This document shows positions 16,237 through 25,909 of a stretch of DNA of 43,555 bases, in pieces; within the stretch, counting starts at the first letter, position 1, and every line of letters begins with the position of its first letter. Source of the stretch: Prevotellaceae bacterium (GTDB lineage Bacteria; Bacteroidota; Bacteroidia; Bacteroidales; UBA932). A program made the position numbers and the translations under genes. The stretch is taken from positions 1-43,555 of the forward strand of contig JAISNL010000102.1 in NCBI GenBank assembly GCA_031276235.1. Direction: 5' to 3'. The notes beneath the pieces were generated by a model. It did no database searches and had not been told where the DNA came from. It saw nothing but the letters and a program-made list of their open reading frames with translations.

Positions 16237-16590
16237 TTATCCAAAACAATCAATTGCATACGGGCATGCATAGCAATTATCCGCATACTCACACATCCCG
16301 TTTTTAAAAGGTTCTGGTAACTCATCTTCATACCTATCATACTCGTTATACCCGTCATACTCGTTATACTCTTCTTGCTTTTCATTTAATATATCTTGTG
16401 CTTCAGGGCTTAATGTAAAATTAGGATTGATTAATTGCATTTCTGTTATTAAATCTTCTGAAATAAGAAAATGATCTAAATGGATAATGCACCAGACAAT
16501 GTAATCTGGATCATCTTCAAAAATATCTATCAACGTTTCTCCTTTATATATTCCAAAATGGAAAACAGTATTAAAATCGTAAAGTTTCAT
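16237..16590 (-). CDS. Small protein with an ExoX-C-terminal-like domain and Cys-rich tail
   Basis: This 117-residue protein begins MKLYDFNTVFHFGIYKGETL, then IDIFEDDPDYIVWCIIHLDHF. The F-G-x-Y-K-G-x-T-L...DPDYIVWC pattern resembles the small domain found at the C-terminus of exonuclease X-like proteins, here without a nuclease domain. An acidic Tyr/Glu/Asp-rich linker follows (about 73-92). The tail, about 98-116, has four Cys (CEYADNCYACPYAIDC) that could bind a metal. The domain assignment is from pattern memory, and the function is unknown. The 3' end touches a MITE-like repeat. No neighbouring gene on the same strand suggests a role. Confidence 0.6.
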   Translation of the reverse strand: MKLYDFNTVFHFGIYKGETLIDIFEDDPDYIVWCIIHLDHFLISEDLITEMQLINPNFTLSPEAQDILNEKQEEYNEYDGYNEYDRYEDELPEPFKNGMCEYADNCYACPYAIDCFG

Positions 16591-16698
16591 GTCAATTTAT
16601 TTTATTGTTAATATTTTTTATTCCTGCTCTTGCGGCTTCGCAGGGCTTGCCACGTTTTTATAATGGTTTCCGAACTCCATCTATTGTCCTGTTCAAAT

Positions 16699-16706
16699 TA
16701 AATTTG
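16699..16706 (+). promoter_or_regulatory. -7 box of the rod-shaped RNA candidate
   Basis: TAAATTTG is an exact TAnnTTTG match, and the first pairing base of the RNA candidate (16709) lies a few bases downstream, which fits a start at about 16711. The -33 element is not clear. Confidence 0.45.
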
Positions 16707-16708
16707 AA

Positions 16709-16917
16709 ATACGCACATAAAAAAAGCGCGGACAAACTCTGTTTATCTGCTTTTTGAGGTCTTAGGATACCATGCAACCAAATAATGAGTATAAAGCCCA
16801 CGCCGGAAACGACGTGAGCGTTTATTCGCTTTATTCTTGGTTGCCATGAAATTTCCTAAGTTTCAAAAAGCAAGATTTAAGCTAAACGCTTTTTCCAATA
16901 CTTTATAATGTGCGTAT
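16709..16917 (+). ncRNA. Rod-shaped structured RNA of about 207 nt, 6S-RNA-like architecture
   Basis: The two halves are complementary in nested order. ATACGCACAT (16709-16718) pairs with ATGTGCGTAT (16908-16917). AAAAAGCG (16721-16728) pairs with CGCTTTTT (16887-16894). GCTTTTTGA (16749-16757) pairs with TCAAAAAGC (16863-16871). CTTAGG (16761-16766) pairs with CCTAAG (16855-16860). GCAACCAA (16774-16781) pairs with TTGGTTGC (16837-16844). The tip is CACG-C-CG-GAAA-CG-A-CGTG (16799-16816). Unpaired bulges between the helices are unequal. A long rod with a closing stem and internal bubbles is the architecture of 6S RNA, the RNA polymerase regulator, but I do not recognise its sequence. The forward strand is chosen because of the -7 box at 16699. 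It lacks SRP RNA, tmRNA and RNase P signatures. Confidence 0.6.
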
Positions 16918-17220
16918 CATTACCTGTTTTTTAATTCATAGGCATACAATATTTACATTATGAGTGCAAAGTTATAATATTATTTTAGAATAATGCAAGT
17001 TGCATTAAAAATTTTGGTAATGCCATACATTGTGAGATGTTCCCAAAACGGCAAGATAAGAGATGAAAAATTAATAGAATACAAACAACGCCTAATGTTG
17101 AACAGGCGATGATAAAACCTGATTTTTACCAGATTCAAAAACAAAACAGCACAGTAGCATAGTAATGATAGTTGGTTTATTGCGGCTGACTCTACGAACC
17201 TGTGATAAATTTAATAATTT

Positions 17221-17250
17221 TTTGTGTTCATTAAAAATTTACTAACTTCG
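17221..17250 (+). promoter_or_regulatory. Promoter of the DUF349 gene
   Basis: TTTG (17221-17224), 18-base spacer, then TAACTTCG (17243-17250), one mismatch from TAnnTTTG and a variant often seen in Bacteroidales. The leader would be about 50 nt. Confidence 0.6.
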
Positions 17251-17304
17251 CAGTCTTAATTGCGTAGAAATATTTTCTGCGTTTTGTAATAAAAATGTAA
17301 TGCT

Positions 17305-19530
17305 ATGGATGTTAACAACACAAACTCTGTTCAGAATGAACAATTCGATGATGTAAAAAACAATATCGAAATTACTGTTGAGGTTAAAGAAATAACCGAA
17401 ACTGTGAATGAAAACGAATCGCTAAACAGCGAAGTAGAAGCCGCCGAAATTTCGGCTCAAAAGCCAGAAGACAATATTATTGTGTCCAATGAAGAAATTT
17501 TGGCAACAGCCGAATCGGAAGAAAAAACCGATAAAATAGAAGACAGCGAAATTGAATCTGACGAAATTTCGGTTCAAAAGCCAGAAGACAGTATTATTGT
17601 GTCCAATGAAGAAACTTTGGCAACCGCCGAATCGGAAGAAAAAACCGATAAAATAGAAGACAGCGAAATTGAATCTGACGAAATTTCGGCTCAAAAGCCA
17701 GAAGACAATGTAATTGATTTTTATAATGAAGAAGCGTTAATTGCATCTGAATCAGAAGAATTTGATTTGGAAGACGACGGCGAAATTGACAGTGAAGAAG
17801 AAACCGAAGTTTCCATCGATTTTTCCAACATGAACAAAGCGGAACTTGTAGCCGCGTTCAAAACTATATTGGAAACTCAACCTGTTGAAAAAATACGCAG
17901 AGATGTTGATGTGATTAAAACCTCATTTTATAAAATATTGCGCCGCGAGCAGGATGTTTATAAACAGGAATATCTCGACGCAGGTAATGATATTGAAAAT
18001 TACGTAGCTCCAATAGACAAAGATGAAATTGAATTTAAATCGCTGTTCAATTCATATAAAACTCAACATAGCGCATATATTAGAAACCTCGAAAGCAACA
18101 AAGAAGAAAATTACGGAATAAAATTGAAATTGATTGATGAGTTGAAAGTACTTATTGACAAAAAAGAAGATATAAACCTCACATTTCAAAAATTTAAGGA
18201 GATTCAGAGACGATGGAAAGAAACAGGTCCTATTCCTCAATCCAATATGAAAGATTTGTGGGATACATACAATCATCATGTTGAAAATTTCTATGATTAT
18301 CTGAAAATCAATAAAGAATTGCGCGATATGGATTTCAAGAAAAATCTTGAAGCCAAAATACAGTTATGCGAAAAAGCCGAAGAACTTTTGCTTGAACCAT
18401 CAATAGTAAACGCATTTCGCAAACTTCAAAAATATCATGAGCAGTGGCGCGAAACAGGACCTGTGGCAAACGAATTGAAAGAACAAATCTGGGAACGGTT
18501 CAAAGAAGCAACATCCAAAATCAACAAAAAACATCAAGAATACTTTGACCAGCAAAAAGGCATGTACGAGCAAAATTTTAAAGCAAAAATAATACTTTGC
18601 GAAAAAATAGAAGAATTGCTCGCCTCTGAATGTACAACAAATAAAGAATGGAATAAAGCATCGAAGGCATTGGTTGAAATGCAAAAAGCATGGAAATCCA
18701 TAGGATTTGCATCAAAAAAAGACAATGTGAAAATTTATTTGAGATTCAGAAAAGCCTGTGATGAATTTTTTACCAGAAAACGTAAATTTTACGGCGAATT
18801 CAAAACAACGATGGAAGAAAACTATCGTTTGAAACTTGATTTATGCGAAAGGGCAGAAGCGATTGCAAAAAGCACCGACTGGAAAAAAACGACAGATCAG
18901 TTTGTGAAATTGCAAAAAGAATGGCAAAAAATAGGAATTGTTCCGCGAAAAGTTTCAAACGAAATATGGAAACGCTTTCGTACAGCCTGCGATACTTTTT
19001 TTCATGCACGCAACAGTTTACTGAAAGAAGAGAATCTGCGATACAATGAAAATCTGAAAGCAAAAGAAGAAATTATCAAGGAAATAAAAGAATACAAGGC
19101 AAATACAAATGTATTAAAAAATCTTGATGCAATTAAAGAATTTCAGAGGCGTTGGGCAGCAATAGGTTATGTTCCTATAAAAGAGAAATCGCGAGTACAG
19201 TCAGAATATCGTAATGCACTTGATAATCTTTTTACAGTGTTGAATGTAAGCGAAAAAGATAGAAAAATAGTAAAATTCAGAACACGAATCGAAAGCGCTT
19301 ATGCAAACAAAGGTCAAATAAAATCTCTGCGCAACGAAAGAGACAAATTACTTGGACAAATTCGTCAAATAGAATCAGACATCGCACTTTGGGAAAACAA
19401 TATCGGATTTTTTGCAAAATCAAAAAATGCAGATACTGTTGTATCAGAAGTAAGACGCAAAATTGAAAAAGGCAAGGAAGAAGTTCAACTTCTCGAAGAA
19501 AAAATAAAATTGCTAGATCAGACAATATAA
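17305..19530 (+). CDS. DUF349 domain protein with acidic N-terminal repeats
   Basis: This 741-residue protein has no signal peptide. Residues 1-180 are very acidic and contain a 39-residue tandem repeat: two full units and part of a third, each with QKPED, IVSNEE, LATAESEEKTDKIEDSEIES. Residues about 200-660 hold five DUF349 helical repeats, marked by RRWKETGPIP, EQWRETGPVA, KAWKSIGFAS, KEWQKIGIVP and RRWAAIGYVP. The C-terminus (about 670-741) is a coiled coil. DUF349 proteins are widespread in Bacteroidota; their biochemical role is unknown, with a structural or nucleic-acid-related role suspected. The gene has its own promoter and ends 41 bases before pyrG, so cotranscription is possible. 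Confidence 0.85.
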   Translation: MDVNNTNSVQNEQFDDVKNNIEITVEVKEITETVNENESLNSEVEAAEISAQKPEDNIIVSNEEILATAESEEKTDKIEDSEIESDEISVQKPEDSIIVSNEETLATAESEEKTDKIEDSEIESDEISAQKPEDNVIDFYNEEALIASESEEFDLEDDGEIDSEEETEVSIDFSNMNKAELVAAFKTILETQPVEKIRRDVDVIKTSFYKILRREQDVYKQEYLDAGNDIENYVAPIDKDEIEFKSLFNSYKTQHSAYIRNLESNKEENYGIKLKLIDELKVLIDKKEDINLTFQKFKEIQRRWKETGPIPQSNMKDLWDTYNHHVENFYDYLKINKELRDMDFKKNLEAKIQLCEKAEELLLEPSIVNAFRKLQKYHEQWRETGPVANELKEQIWERFKEATSKINKKHQEYFDQQKGMYEQNFKAKIILCEKIEELLASECTTNKEWNKASKALVEMQKAWKSIGFASKKDNVKIYLRFRKACDEFFTRKRKFYGEFKTTMEENYRLKLDLCERAEAIAKSTDWKKTTDQFVKLQKEWQKIGIVPRKVSNEIWKRFRTACDTFFHARNSLLKEENLRYNENLKAKEEIIKEIKEYKANTNVLKNLDAIKEFQRRWAAIGYVPIKEKSRVQSEYRNALDNLFTVLNVSEKDRKIVKFRTRIESAYANKGQIKSLRNERDKLLGQIRQIESDIALWENNIGFFAKSKNADTVVSEVRRKIEKGKEEVQLLEEKIKLLDQTI
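17461..17711 (+). repeat. 117-bp in-frame tandem duplication inside the DUF349 gene
   Basis: Units begin at 17461, 17578 and 17695 (the last partial), each with AAGCCAGAAGACA. The first two differ at only a few bases, so the duplication looks recent. It adds acidic, low-complexity residues. Confidence 0.85.
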
Positions 19531-19571
19531 TTGTAATACATTATAACTAAACTATTATTCGTACGGCAAGC

Positions 19572-21209
19572 ATGAGAACCAATACAAAATATATATTTGT
19601 AACAGGCGGAGTTACATCATCTCTGGGAAAAGGAATTATAGCATCATCGCTGGCAAAATTATTACAGGCAAGCGGATATTCGGTTACAATACAAAAACTT
19701 GACCCATATCTGAATGTTGACCCGGGAACTCTTAATCCTTATGAACATGGAGAATGTTATGTTACCGAAGATGGAGCGGAAACAGACCTTGACCTTGGAC
19801 ATTATGAACGATTTTTAAATATCCATACAACACAGTTGAACAACGTAACAACCGGACAAATTTATCAATCTGTTATAAACAAAGAGCGCAAAGGCGATTA
19901 TCTTGGCAAAACCGTTCAGGTTGTTCCGCATATTACAGATGAAATAAAACGCTGTATACAGCTTGTAGGAACAAAACACCGTTTCGATGTAGTGATTACC
20001 GAAGTAGGAGGGACCGTAGGCGATATAGAGTCATTGCCTTATATCGAGGCTATACGCCAGTTGCGTTATCAGCTTGGAAGCACAAATTCCGCAGTAATAC
20101 ATTTAACGCTTGTTCCTTACCTTGCGGCGGCAGGAGAATTGAAAACAAAACCAACGCAACACTCTGTAAAAGTATTGCTGGAAAATGGAGTACAACCGGA
20201 TATTTTAGTTTTGCGTACCGAAAAAAATCTAAACATGGAAATACGCAAAAAAGTTGCACTGTTTTGCAATATTGACAGCGATGCCGTAATACAGTCTATT
20301 GATGTGCCTACAATATATGATGTTCCTATAAAAATGAGCGAAGAAAAATTAGATAAAATAATATTGCGAAAATTGAATCTTCCTCAAAACAAAACAGTAG
20401 AATTGCATCAATGGAAAGCATTTTTGACCAAAGTAAAAAATCCTAAAGATGAAATTACCGTTGCGCTTGTAGGAAAATACACACAGTTACCCGATGCCTA
20501 CAAGTCCATATCCGAATCGTTTGTACATGCAGGAGCTGCAAATGAATGTAAAGTAATTGTAAAAACAATAAATTCTGAAAAACTGAATAATGATAACGCA
20601 AATGAGTTATTAGGAGAAGTTAACGGCATTCTGGTGGCTCCGGGGTTTGGCTCTCGCGGTATCGATGGTAAATTTACAGCCGTAAAATTTGCGCGTGAAA
20701 ACAACATCCCGTTTTTAGGACTATGTCTCGGTATGCAATGCGCTGTTATTGAATTTGCCCGCAATGTTCTCGGATACAGCGATGCAAATTCCGCCGAAAT
20801 GGAAACGGCAACAGATCATCTCGTGATTGATATTATGGAATCACAAAAAAAAATAACCGAAAAAGGCGGAACAATGCGGCTTGGCGCATATCCCTGCAAA
20901 TTGAAAAAGAAATCTCTTGCAGAAAAAATTTATAAACAAACCACAATATCCGAACGCCACCGACATCGTTATGAATTTAACAATGTTTATATGGAAGAAT
21001 TTGCTAAGGCTGGAATGATAGCCACAGGAATAAACGAAACATCAGGTTTGGTTGAGATAATAGAAATACCTTCGCATCGATGGTTTATCGGCGTGCAGTT
21101 TCATCCCGAATACAAAAGTACAGTCCTCAATCCTCATCCTCTGTTTGTCGGTTTTGTGAAAGCAGCAATGGAAATGAAAAACAACTATAATTTTTCAGTT
21201 CAAAATTAG
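19572..21209 (+). CDS. pyrG: CTP synthase
   Basis: This full-length 545-residue enzyme makes CTP from UTP, ATP and glutamine in the cytosol. The N-terminal synthetase domain (about 1-270) has [17 protein letters not shown], the Walker-type ATP site, [20 protein letters not shown], and [17 protein letters not shown]. The C-terminal glutamine amidotransferase domain (about 295-540) has APGFGSRG, the nucleophile Cys in LGLCLGMQ, and the His-Glu pair in GVQFHPEY. All catalytic residues are present. It follows the DUF349 gene by 41 bases. No own promoter was recognised. A long AT-rich gap follows. Confidence 0.97.
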   Translation: MRTNTKYIFVTGGVTSSLGKGIIASSLAKLLQASGYSVTIQKLDPYLNVDPGTLNPYEHGECYVTEDGAETDLDLGHYERFLNIHTTQLNNVTTGQIYQSVINKERKGDYLGKTVQVVPHITDEIKRCIQLVGTKHRFDVVITEVGGTVGDIESLPYIEAIRQLRYQLGSTNSAVIHLTLVPYLAAAGELKTKPTQHSVKVLLENGVQPDILVLRTEKNLNMEIRKKVALFCNIDSDAVIQSIDVPTIYDVPIKMSEEKLDKIILRKLNLPQNKTVELHQWKAFLTKVKNPKDEITVALVGKYTQLPDAYKSISESFVHAGAANECKVIVKTINSEKLNNDNANELLGEVNGILVAPGFGSRGIDGKFTAVKFARENNIPFLGLCLGMQCAVIEFARNVLGYSDANSAEMETATDHLVIDIMESQKKITEKGGTMRLGAYPCKLKKKSLAEKIYKQTTISERHRHRYEFNNVYMEEFAKAGMIATGINETSGLVEIIEIPSHRWFIGVQFHPEYKSTVLNPHPLFVGFVKAAMEMKNNYNFSVQN

Positions 21210-21664
21210 ACAAAACACAGTTTTTATTTACAAAAATATAATTATTTGCTTGTCAATTATATTTTTAATTGATATTAACAAAATATTATTTAATATAATT
21301 ATAACATTATCTTATTGTTGTAAAATACTTGTAAAAAAACATCTTAAATTGTTTACCAAAAATTGATATTATTTATTACTTTTGTGCGACTGATTAAAGG
21401 CGCTATTGCAGTATATTTAAGATAATTTTTTATTAAATTATTAGTTGATGACGTTGAATATAATCTTAATCTATGGAATTTCAGAATAACATAGTTTTAA
21501 TGACAGATAAATATTTATTATATTTAACAGTTTCATTATTAGTTTAATAATATAAATTATTTTTAATATAAAATATTGTATCGCAGTTTGGTAGTTGCCG
21601 TTTTGTTTTATAATAAAAAATAAGATATACGGTTGATTTAGTAAATATTTAAAATATAAATATA
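21210..21664. other. 455-base AT-rich intergenic region with a candidate promoter
   Basis: There is no ORF with coding character. The only recognisable signal is TACTTTTG at 21377-21384, which would give the next gene a leader of about 275 nt. I see no hairpin strong enough to call a riboswitch or terminator. Confidence 0.6.
21377..21384 (+). promoter_or_regulatory. -7 box upstream of the T9SS cargo gene
   Basis: TACTTTTG matches TAnnTTTG. The nearest TTTA/TTG candidates for -33 are 21-25 bases upstream (21349-21355). The long leader that follows makes this assignment tentative. Confidence 0.45.
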
Positions 21665-24600
21665 ATGAAAAGTAATAATATTTTGTTAATTAACCATCTC
21701 GCATATAAATTTACTTTGCGATTAATTTTGGTAATTGTTTATTGTTTGTATTCTTGCGTGTTTTTGAATGCACAGGAACATGTAATTAAAAATCATCATG
21801 AAAAGATGCACATTCATCATACGCATGAAGGATTGCATATTCATCATGATTCCGACAACGAATTACAGGCTAATCCAGTTTCGGATTTTTGTAATTATGC
21901 TAATAATGAGTGCGGCATTCGAATTAGTGACAATATAGATAGAGCCTTATTGTTTACAGGTTCTCCTCTTTCTTTTGCTACTGATATATGCAACAGAAGC
22001 ATACATTATGATCCGAGCCATTATGGAGACTTGAATTGTGATGGTTATAATGATGGCAGTTGTAGTTACTGTACAATAGATGGTACATTTGGAGGCGCGT
22101 GTACTAATGAGTTTCCAAGTCTTGCCGCTCTTCAAACGGCTTTCGGATGTATTGTTCCTGCGTACGCAATGCGTCCCCGATTTATTTATATGCAGGTTAA
22201 TCAAGAAGGTGTAGTTAAGTTTGATTTTTCCTATTCCGGCGGCAGTGGCGCTCATGGTTTAGATGCCGATTTTGCAATATGGGGACCTTTCGACAGTAAA
22301 TATGACGCATTTACAACAATGGCGACTAATCCAAGCTGGTTAAACGGTCCTGTTGCTTGCAGTAATGCTGTTGGCGGCAATACCGAATCATTAACAGTAT
22401 CTTTTACAACTGCTCATGCAAATAAATATTTTATTATGATGATTGTTCCACAATATTGTGCAAACAAGAGTTTTGATATAACAATAACACGCAACGCATC
22501 CAGTACGGGAACTTTTAAATCTGATGTCTGCAATATAAGCGATGTTTCCGCAAATGCTCAACCCTGCGCACTAAGCAAACATACTGTTACAGGCGCTGTT
22601 TCATATACAAATCCGCCTGTTGGAGGACGTTTGTGCATCACAAGTTCTAATACCGCAGATACTGTATATTATACAACTTATACCTCAACATCTACTTCTT
22701 ATTCTTATACATTAAATAATATAGAATGTACAGACGAAACCAGTGATATTATAGCATGGTTTGAATATCCGACAGGAACAAATACAGGTTGTTCGTTCAC
22801 AGTTTGTTATCAGTCTCCAACAGGAATATGTCCAGTAATGGAAGTAAAAAGACATAATAGCGCTTATTCAAGCGCCTGTGCAAGTTCTGGCGATACAATA
22901 AACTTCACATTTAAAAATGCAGAAAACAATAATTTGTTAGATATTTCAGCAAATCCTGTAACATTTTCATACACCGTAAATGGAATATTGGAAACAGTTA
23001 CCAACTATTCGGGCGCCAATCCGTATAAAGTAGCGGCTCATGCGCCTGCGCGTTATACAGGTATTTCAGTGCAAACGCCATCATGTACAGGCACAATATC
23101 ATCTACTGTGTACAGCGATACAACAGCTAATTTGCTTTCTGCGCCTGTAATTACAGGTCCCAATTATGTTGCTGCTGCTTGCTCGCTTAATTCAAATAGT
23201 TCACCACGCTTTATAATAATAGGAGATTTGATTGGCTCTTATAGTGTAACTTATATAAAACCGGATGGAACTACAGGTACATTTAGTTTTGTAAGTGGAA
23301 CATTTTTTAATAATATGGCGGCTGAGTGGAATCAGGAAGGAGTATATAAATTTGTTGCAAGATATGCAGGTATGGAATGTTACAGTGATACTTTCTATGT
23401 AAGGCGTGTTCTTAATTCGCTAACACCGGGCATTTCCGCATCCGATACTGATCTTTGTTCAGGCGATGTTACATTATCTATGCAAGCGCCATTTAGACTG
23501 CAAGGTGGTTTTACGCTTGAATTATACAAAACAGAAACACCAACTCCAATAACAACAATAACAGTGGTATCAAATACTGATGTTTCAAATCTTTGTCCTG
23601 GTTATACAGTGCTATCTCCATGTCCGTTTTTCTATACTGTAAATTCCCCGGGTAAATATTATGTAAAACTCCATACATACGATGGAGTCGTTGGTTGCGT
23701 TGATACTTCTCTACCTCCTCAATATAGTGATACTATAGAAATAACAGTATGTCAATCACCAGGATTAACGGTTTCGCCTTCGGATACCGTAATATGTGCA
23801 GGCGGTTCGGCAATATTAAGAGCAAATGGAGAACAGGGCGCTATATTCAAATGGTATAATAGTGAGACAGGAGGAACATTACTTTATATAGGAAACAATT
23901 ATACGGTTTCTCCTGTATCAACAACGTATTATTATGTATCGCAAACAATTTTGGGAATAGAAAGCGAACGCATAAGAGCAACAGTCACAGTAAACGCCTT
24001 GCCATCAGTATCGATAACAGGCGCAAACTCAGTTTGCGTATCACAGACGACCCAATTAACCGGCGCTCCTTCAGGCGGCACGTGGAATAGTTTGAACCCT
24101 TTAATCGCAACGGTAGATTCAGATGGACTTGTCAGCGGCATATCAGCAGGCAGTGTAACAATAAGATATATCGTTGGTAGCGGTACATGTATAGACAGTG
24201 CAGATGTAACGGTAATTGTCAATACTTTGCCAGTCGTATCGATAACAGGCTCAAACTCAGTTTGCGTATCACAGATGACCCAATTAACCGGCGCTCCTTC
24301 AGGCGGTACATGGAAAAGTTTGAACCCTTTAATTGCAACGGTAGATTCAGATGGGCTTGTCAGCGGAATATCGGCAGGCAGTGTAACAATAAGATATACC
24401 GTTGGCAGCGGCACATGTATAGACAGTGCAGATGTGAGTGTAACGATACATCCTTTATATGATATAACTATTTATGATACTATATGTCTGGGCGACAGTT
24501 GTGAATTTAATGGAAATTCATATAAGGTAGCAGGAATTTATACTGCCAATTTATTATCATCTGCTGGATGCGACAGCATTATTACTCTTGATTTATATGT

Positions 24601-25357
24601 GTCAACTTCATGTCATACGCAGACCATAAATATTAGTTCTGATTATTATGAAGTAACGTATGGCTATAGTCCATTTAATATTAATGTAACAGCATCAAGC
24701 GGTTATCCTCTTACATTCAGCCTGTCAGGAACATCCGTTAATGTATCCCATATATCTACATCAAGTTATTCTATTGCCATAAAGGAAGTCGGAATCACTT
24801 ACATCACATTTAAACAGGAAGGTAATAATTATTATGCTCCTGCAGAAAAAACAATTAAAATATTGGTAAAACCTGCAACATTAACAATTACTGCTAATAC
24901 TTATACTATTAACGTAGGCGATGCATTACCTGATGTATTTGGATGCAGATACAGCGGATTTGTATATAATCAAGATTCGACCGTACTCAAAAAACTTCCT
25001 GTAACATCATGTTCTGTAATTAATACCTATGTTTATGGAGAATATCCAATAACAGTAAGTGGAGCTGAAGCCGATAATTATCAAATAAAATATATCAATG
25101 GAGTATTAAAAATAAAAAAACCTGTCAAACCATTACCCAATGCGTTTACTCCAAATCAGGATGAATTTAATAATATTTTCGGAGCAGGTTACGATTTATA
25201 TATATTCAATCGATGGGGTGTTTGTCTGTATAAAGGAGATACAGGCTGGGATGGACGAAACGAAAATGGGAAGATGATGGCTCCGGGCGTATATTATTAT
25301 CATGCGAAAGATGTAAATGGAAATGTTTACAGAGGCTCGGTAACGTTGATAAAATAA
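21665..25357 (+). CDS. Large secreted T9SS type B cargo protein with Big2 and MBG-like domains and a His-rich N-terminus
   Basis: This 1230-residue protein has a long signal peptide (hydrophobic at about 17-36, ending FLNAQ) followed by a His-rich stretch at about 38-63 with some 12 His (HHEKMHIHHTHEGLHIHH), a likely metal-binding segment. The body has many Cys and Thr/Ser-rich beta domains. They include a region like pre-peptidase or adhesin modules (about 165-280), a PKD/Ig-like domain at about 700-780, and two nearly identical Big2 domains at about 780-930. An MBG-type domain (VKPATLTITANTYTINVGD) lies at about 1075-1150. The C-terminus, PNAFTPNQDEFNN...YDLYIFNRWG...GWDGRNENGK...GVYYYHA, is the gliding-motility-associated type B T9SS sorting domain. 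It is thus predicted to be exported by T9SS and attached to or released from the cell surface. The ligand is unknown. Confidence 0.88.
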   Translation: MKSNNILLINHLAYKFTLRLILVIVYCLYSCVFLNAQEHVIKNHHEKMHIHHTHEGLHIHHDSDNELQANPVSDFCNYANNECGIRISDNIDRALLFTGSPLSFATDICNRSIHYDPSHYGDLNCDGYNDGSCSYCTIDGTFGGACTNEFPSLAALQTAFGCIVPAYAMRPRFIYMQVNQEGVVKFDFSYSGGSGAHGLDADFAIWGPFDSKYDAFTTMATNPSWLNGPVACSNAVGGNTESLTVSFTTAHANKYFIMMIVPQYCANKSFDITITRNASSTGTFKSDVCNISDVSANAQPCALSKHTVTGAVSYTNPPVGGRLCITSSNTADTVYYTTYTSTSTSYSYTLNNIECTDETSDIIAWFEYPTGTNTGCSFTVCYQSPTGICPVMEVKRHNSAYSSACASSGDTINFTFKNAENNNLLDISANPVTFSYTVNGILETVTNYSGANPYKVAAHAPARYTGISVQTPSCTGTISSTVYSDTTANLLSAPVITGPNYVAAACSLNSNSSPRFIIIGDLIGSYSVTYIKPDGTTGTFSFVSGTFFNNMAAEWNQEGVYKFVARYAGMECYSDTFYVRRVLNSLTPGISASDTDLCSGDVTLSMQAPFRLQGGFTLELYKTETPTPITTITVVSNTDVSNLCPGYTVLSPCPFFYTVNSPGKYYVKLHTYDGVVGCVDTSLPPQYSDTIEITVCQSPGLTVSPSDTVICAGGSAILRANGEQGAIFKWYNSETGGTLLYIGNNYTVSPVSTTYYYVSQTILGIESERIRATVTVNALPSVSITGANSVCVSQTTQLTGAPSGGTWNSLNPLIATVDSDGLVSGISAGSVTIRYIVGSGTCIDSADVTVIVNTLPVVSITGSNSVCVSQMTQLTGAPSGGTWKSLNPLIATVDSDGLVSGISAGSVTIRYTVGSGTCIDSADVSVTIHPLYDITIYDTICLGDSCEFNGNSYKVAGIYTANLLSSAGCDSIITLDLYVSTSCHTQTINISSDYYEVTYGYSPFNINVTASSGYPLTFSLSGTSVNVSHISTSSYSIAIKEVGITYITFKQEGNNYYAPAEKTIKILVKPATLTITANTYTINVGDALPDVFGCRYSGFVYNQDSTVLKKLPVTSCSVINTYVYGEYPITVSGAEADNYQIKYINGVLKIKKPVKPLPNAFTPNQDEFNNIFGAGYDLYIFNRWGVCLYKGDTGWDGRNENGKMMAPGVYYYHAKDVNGNVYRGSVTLIK
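24001..24456 (+). repeat. 228-bp in-frame tandem duplication encoding two Big2 domains
   Basis: The unit starting at 24001 recurs at 24229 with only scattered base changes (for example GGCGCAAACTC versus GGCTCAAACTC). It encodes SVCVSQxTQLTGAPSGGTW twice. High nucleotide identity indicates recent duplication or gene conversion within the gene. Confidence 0.85.
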
Positions 25358-25909
25358 CGTTGATATGTAATAAATCCTCTTTTTTGTTTATTGGTACAAA
25401 GATAAGTATTATAGGTAGATATACGAGTAATTATTTAAAATAATAACATGTTCAAAATAACTTGAGATAAAGAAAATAATGAGTTTTGCTCACGATGCGT
25501 GAAACGGAAGATGTGTTGAAGGTGTCGCCGCGTCCCGTGTTTTTTGAAGAATTGGATTTATTAGGAAGAGAATGTTGATTACGGCAATCATTTACCGCGC
25601 GGAACGGGCATGTCAAAAACTCTTAATCCTTTCGGTAAAAAGGGATATTCCTTCTCCTTAAAAGGGGCGTTCCTTTTTGGCAAAAGCATATTATCCCTTT
25701 TTCGGTAGTGTCATACGATGTGTTTCAAAACAAAGGAAGATAAAAAGAAAAACTGTTTGGTTTAATTCTGCGGAGTTTTAATGTGTATATCAGCAAAAAA
25801 CGGTATTTTTTCTGCCAATTTTCTTTTGCTATTTATGATTGATAAGTAACTTTAATGGTTATTAAGTAGCGACTGATTAAAATATAATACATTAATCATT
25901 TGTTAATTG
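25358..25909. other. 552-base intergenic region, probably decayed sequence
   Basis: No intact gene is visible. At 25495-25578 a short frame encodes 27 residues ending in VSPRPVFFEELDLLGREC, which looks protein-like, followed in another frame at about 25564-25706 by about 47 codons. This could be what is left of a frameshifted gene; I cannot name its family with confidence. An inverted repeat lies at 25637-25702. Confidence 0.4.
25637..25702. repeat. Inverted repeat with 11-bp perfect arms
   Basis: AAAAAGGGATA (25637-25647) is the exact complement of TATCCCTTTTT (25692-25702) across 44 bases. The right arm ends in five T. It could be a terminator for the T9SS cargo gene, but the loop is long. 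Confidence 0.5.

Noticed and set aside
16709-16917. SRP RNA, tmRNA or RNase P RNA
   Set aside because: The characteristic SRP GGAAGCAGCC-type loop, a tmRNA tag frame or CCA end, and the RNase P core motifs are all missing.
23932-24414. 160-codon reverse-strand ORF across the Big2 region
   Set aside because: It is the antisense of the duplicated Big2 units; its own internal repetition mirrors them.
25397-25404. Reverse-strand TATCTTTG box downstream of the T9SS gene
   Set aside because: It would drive antisense RNA into the gene; with no ORF or partner element I treat it as a chance match.
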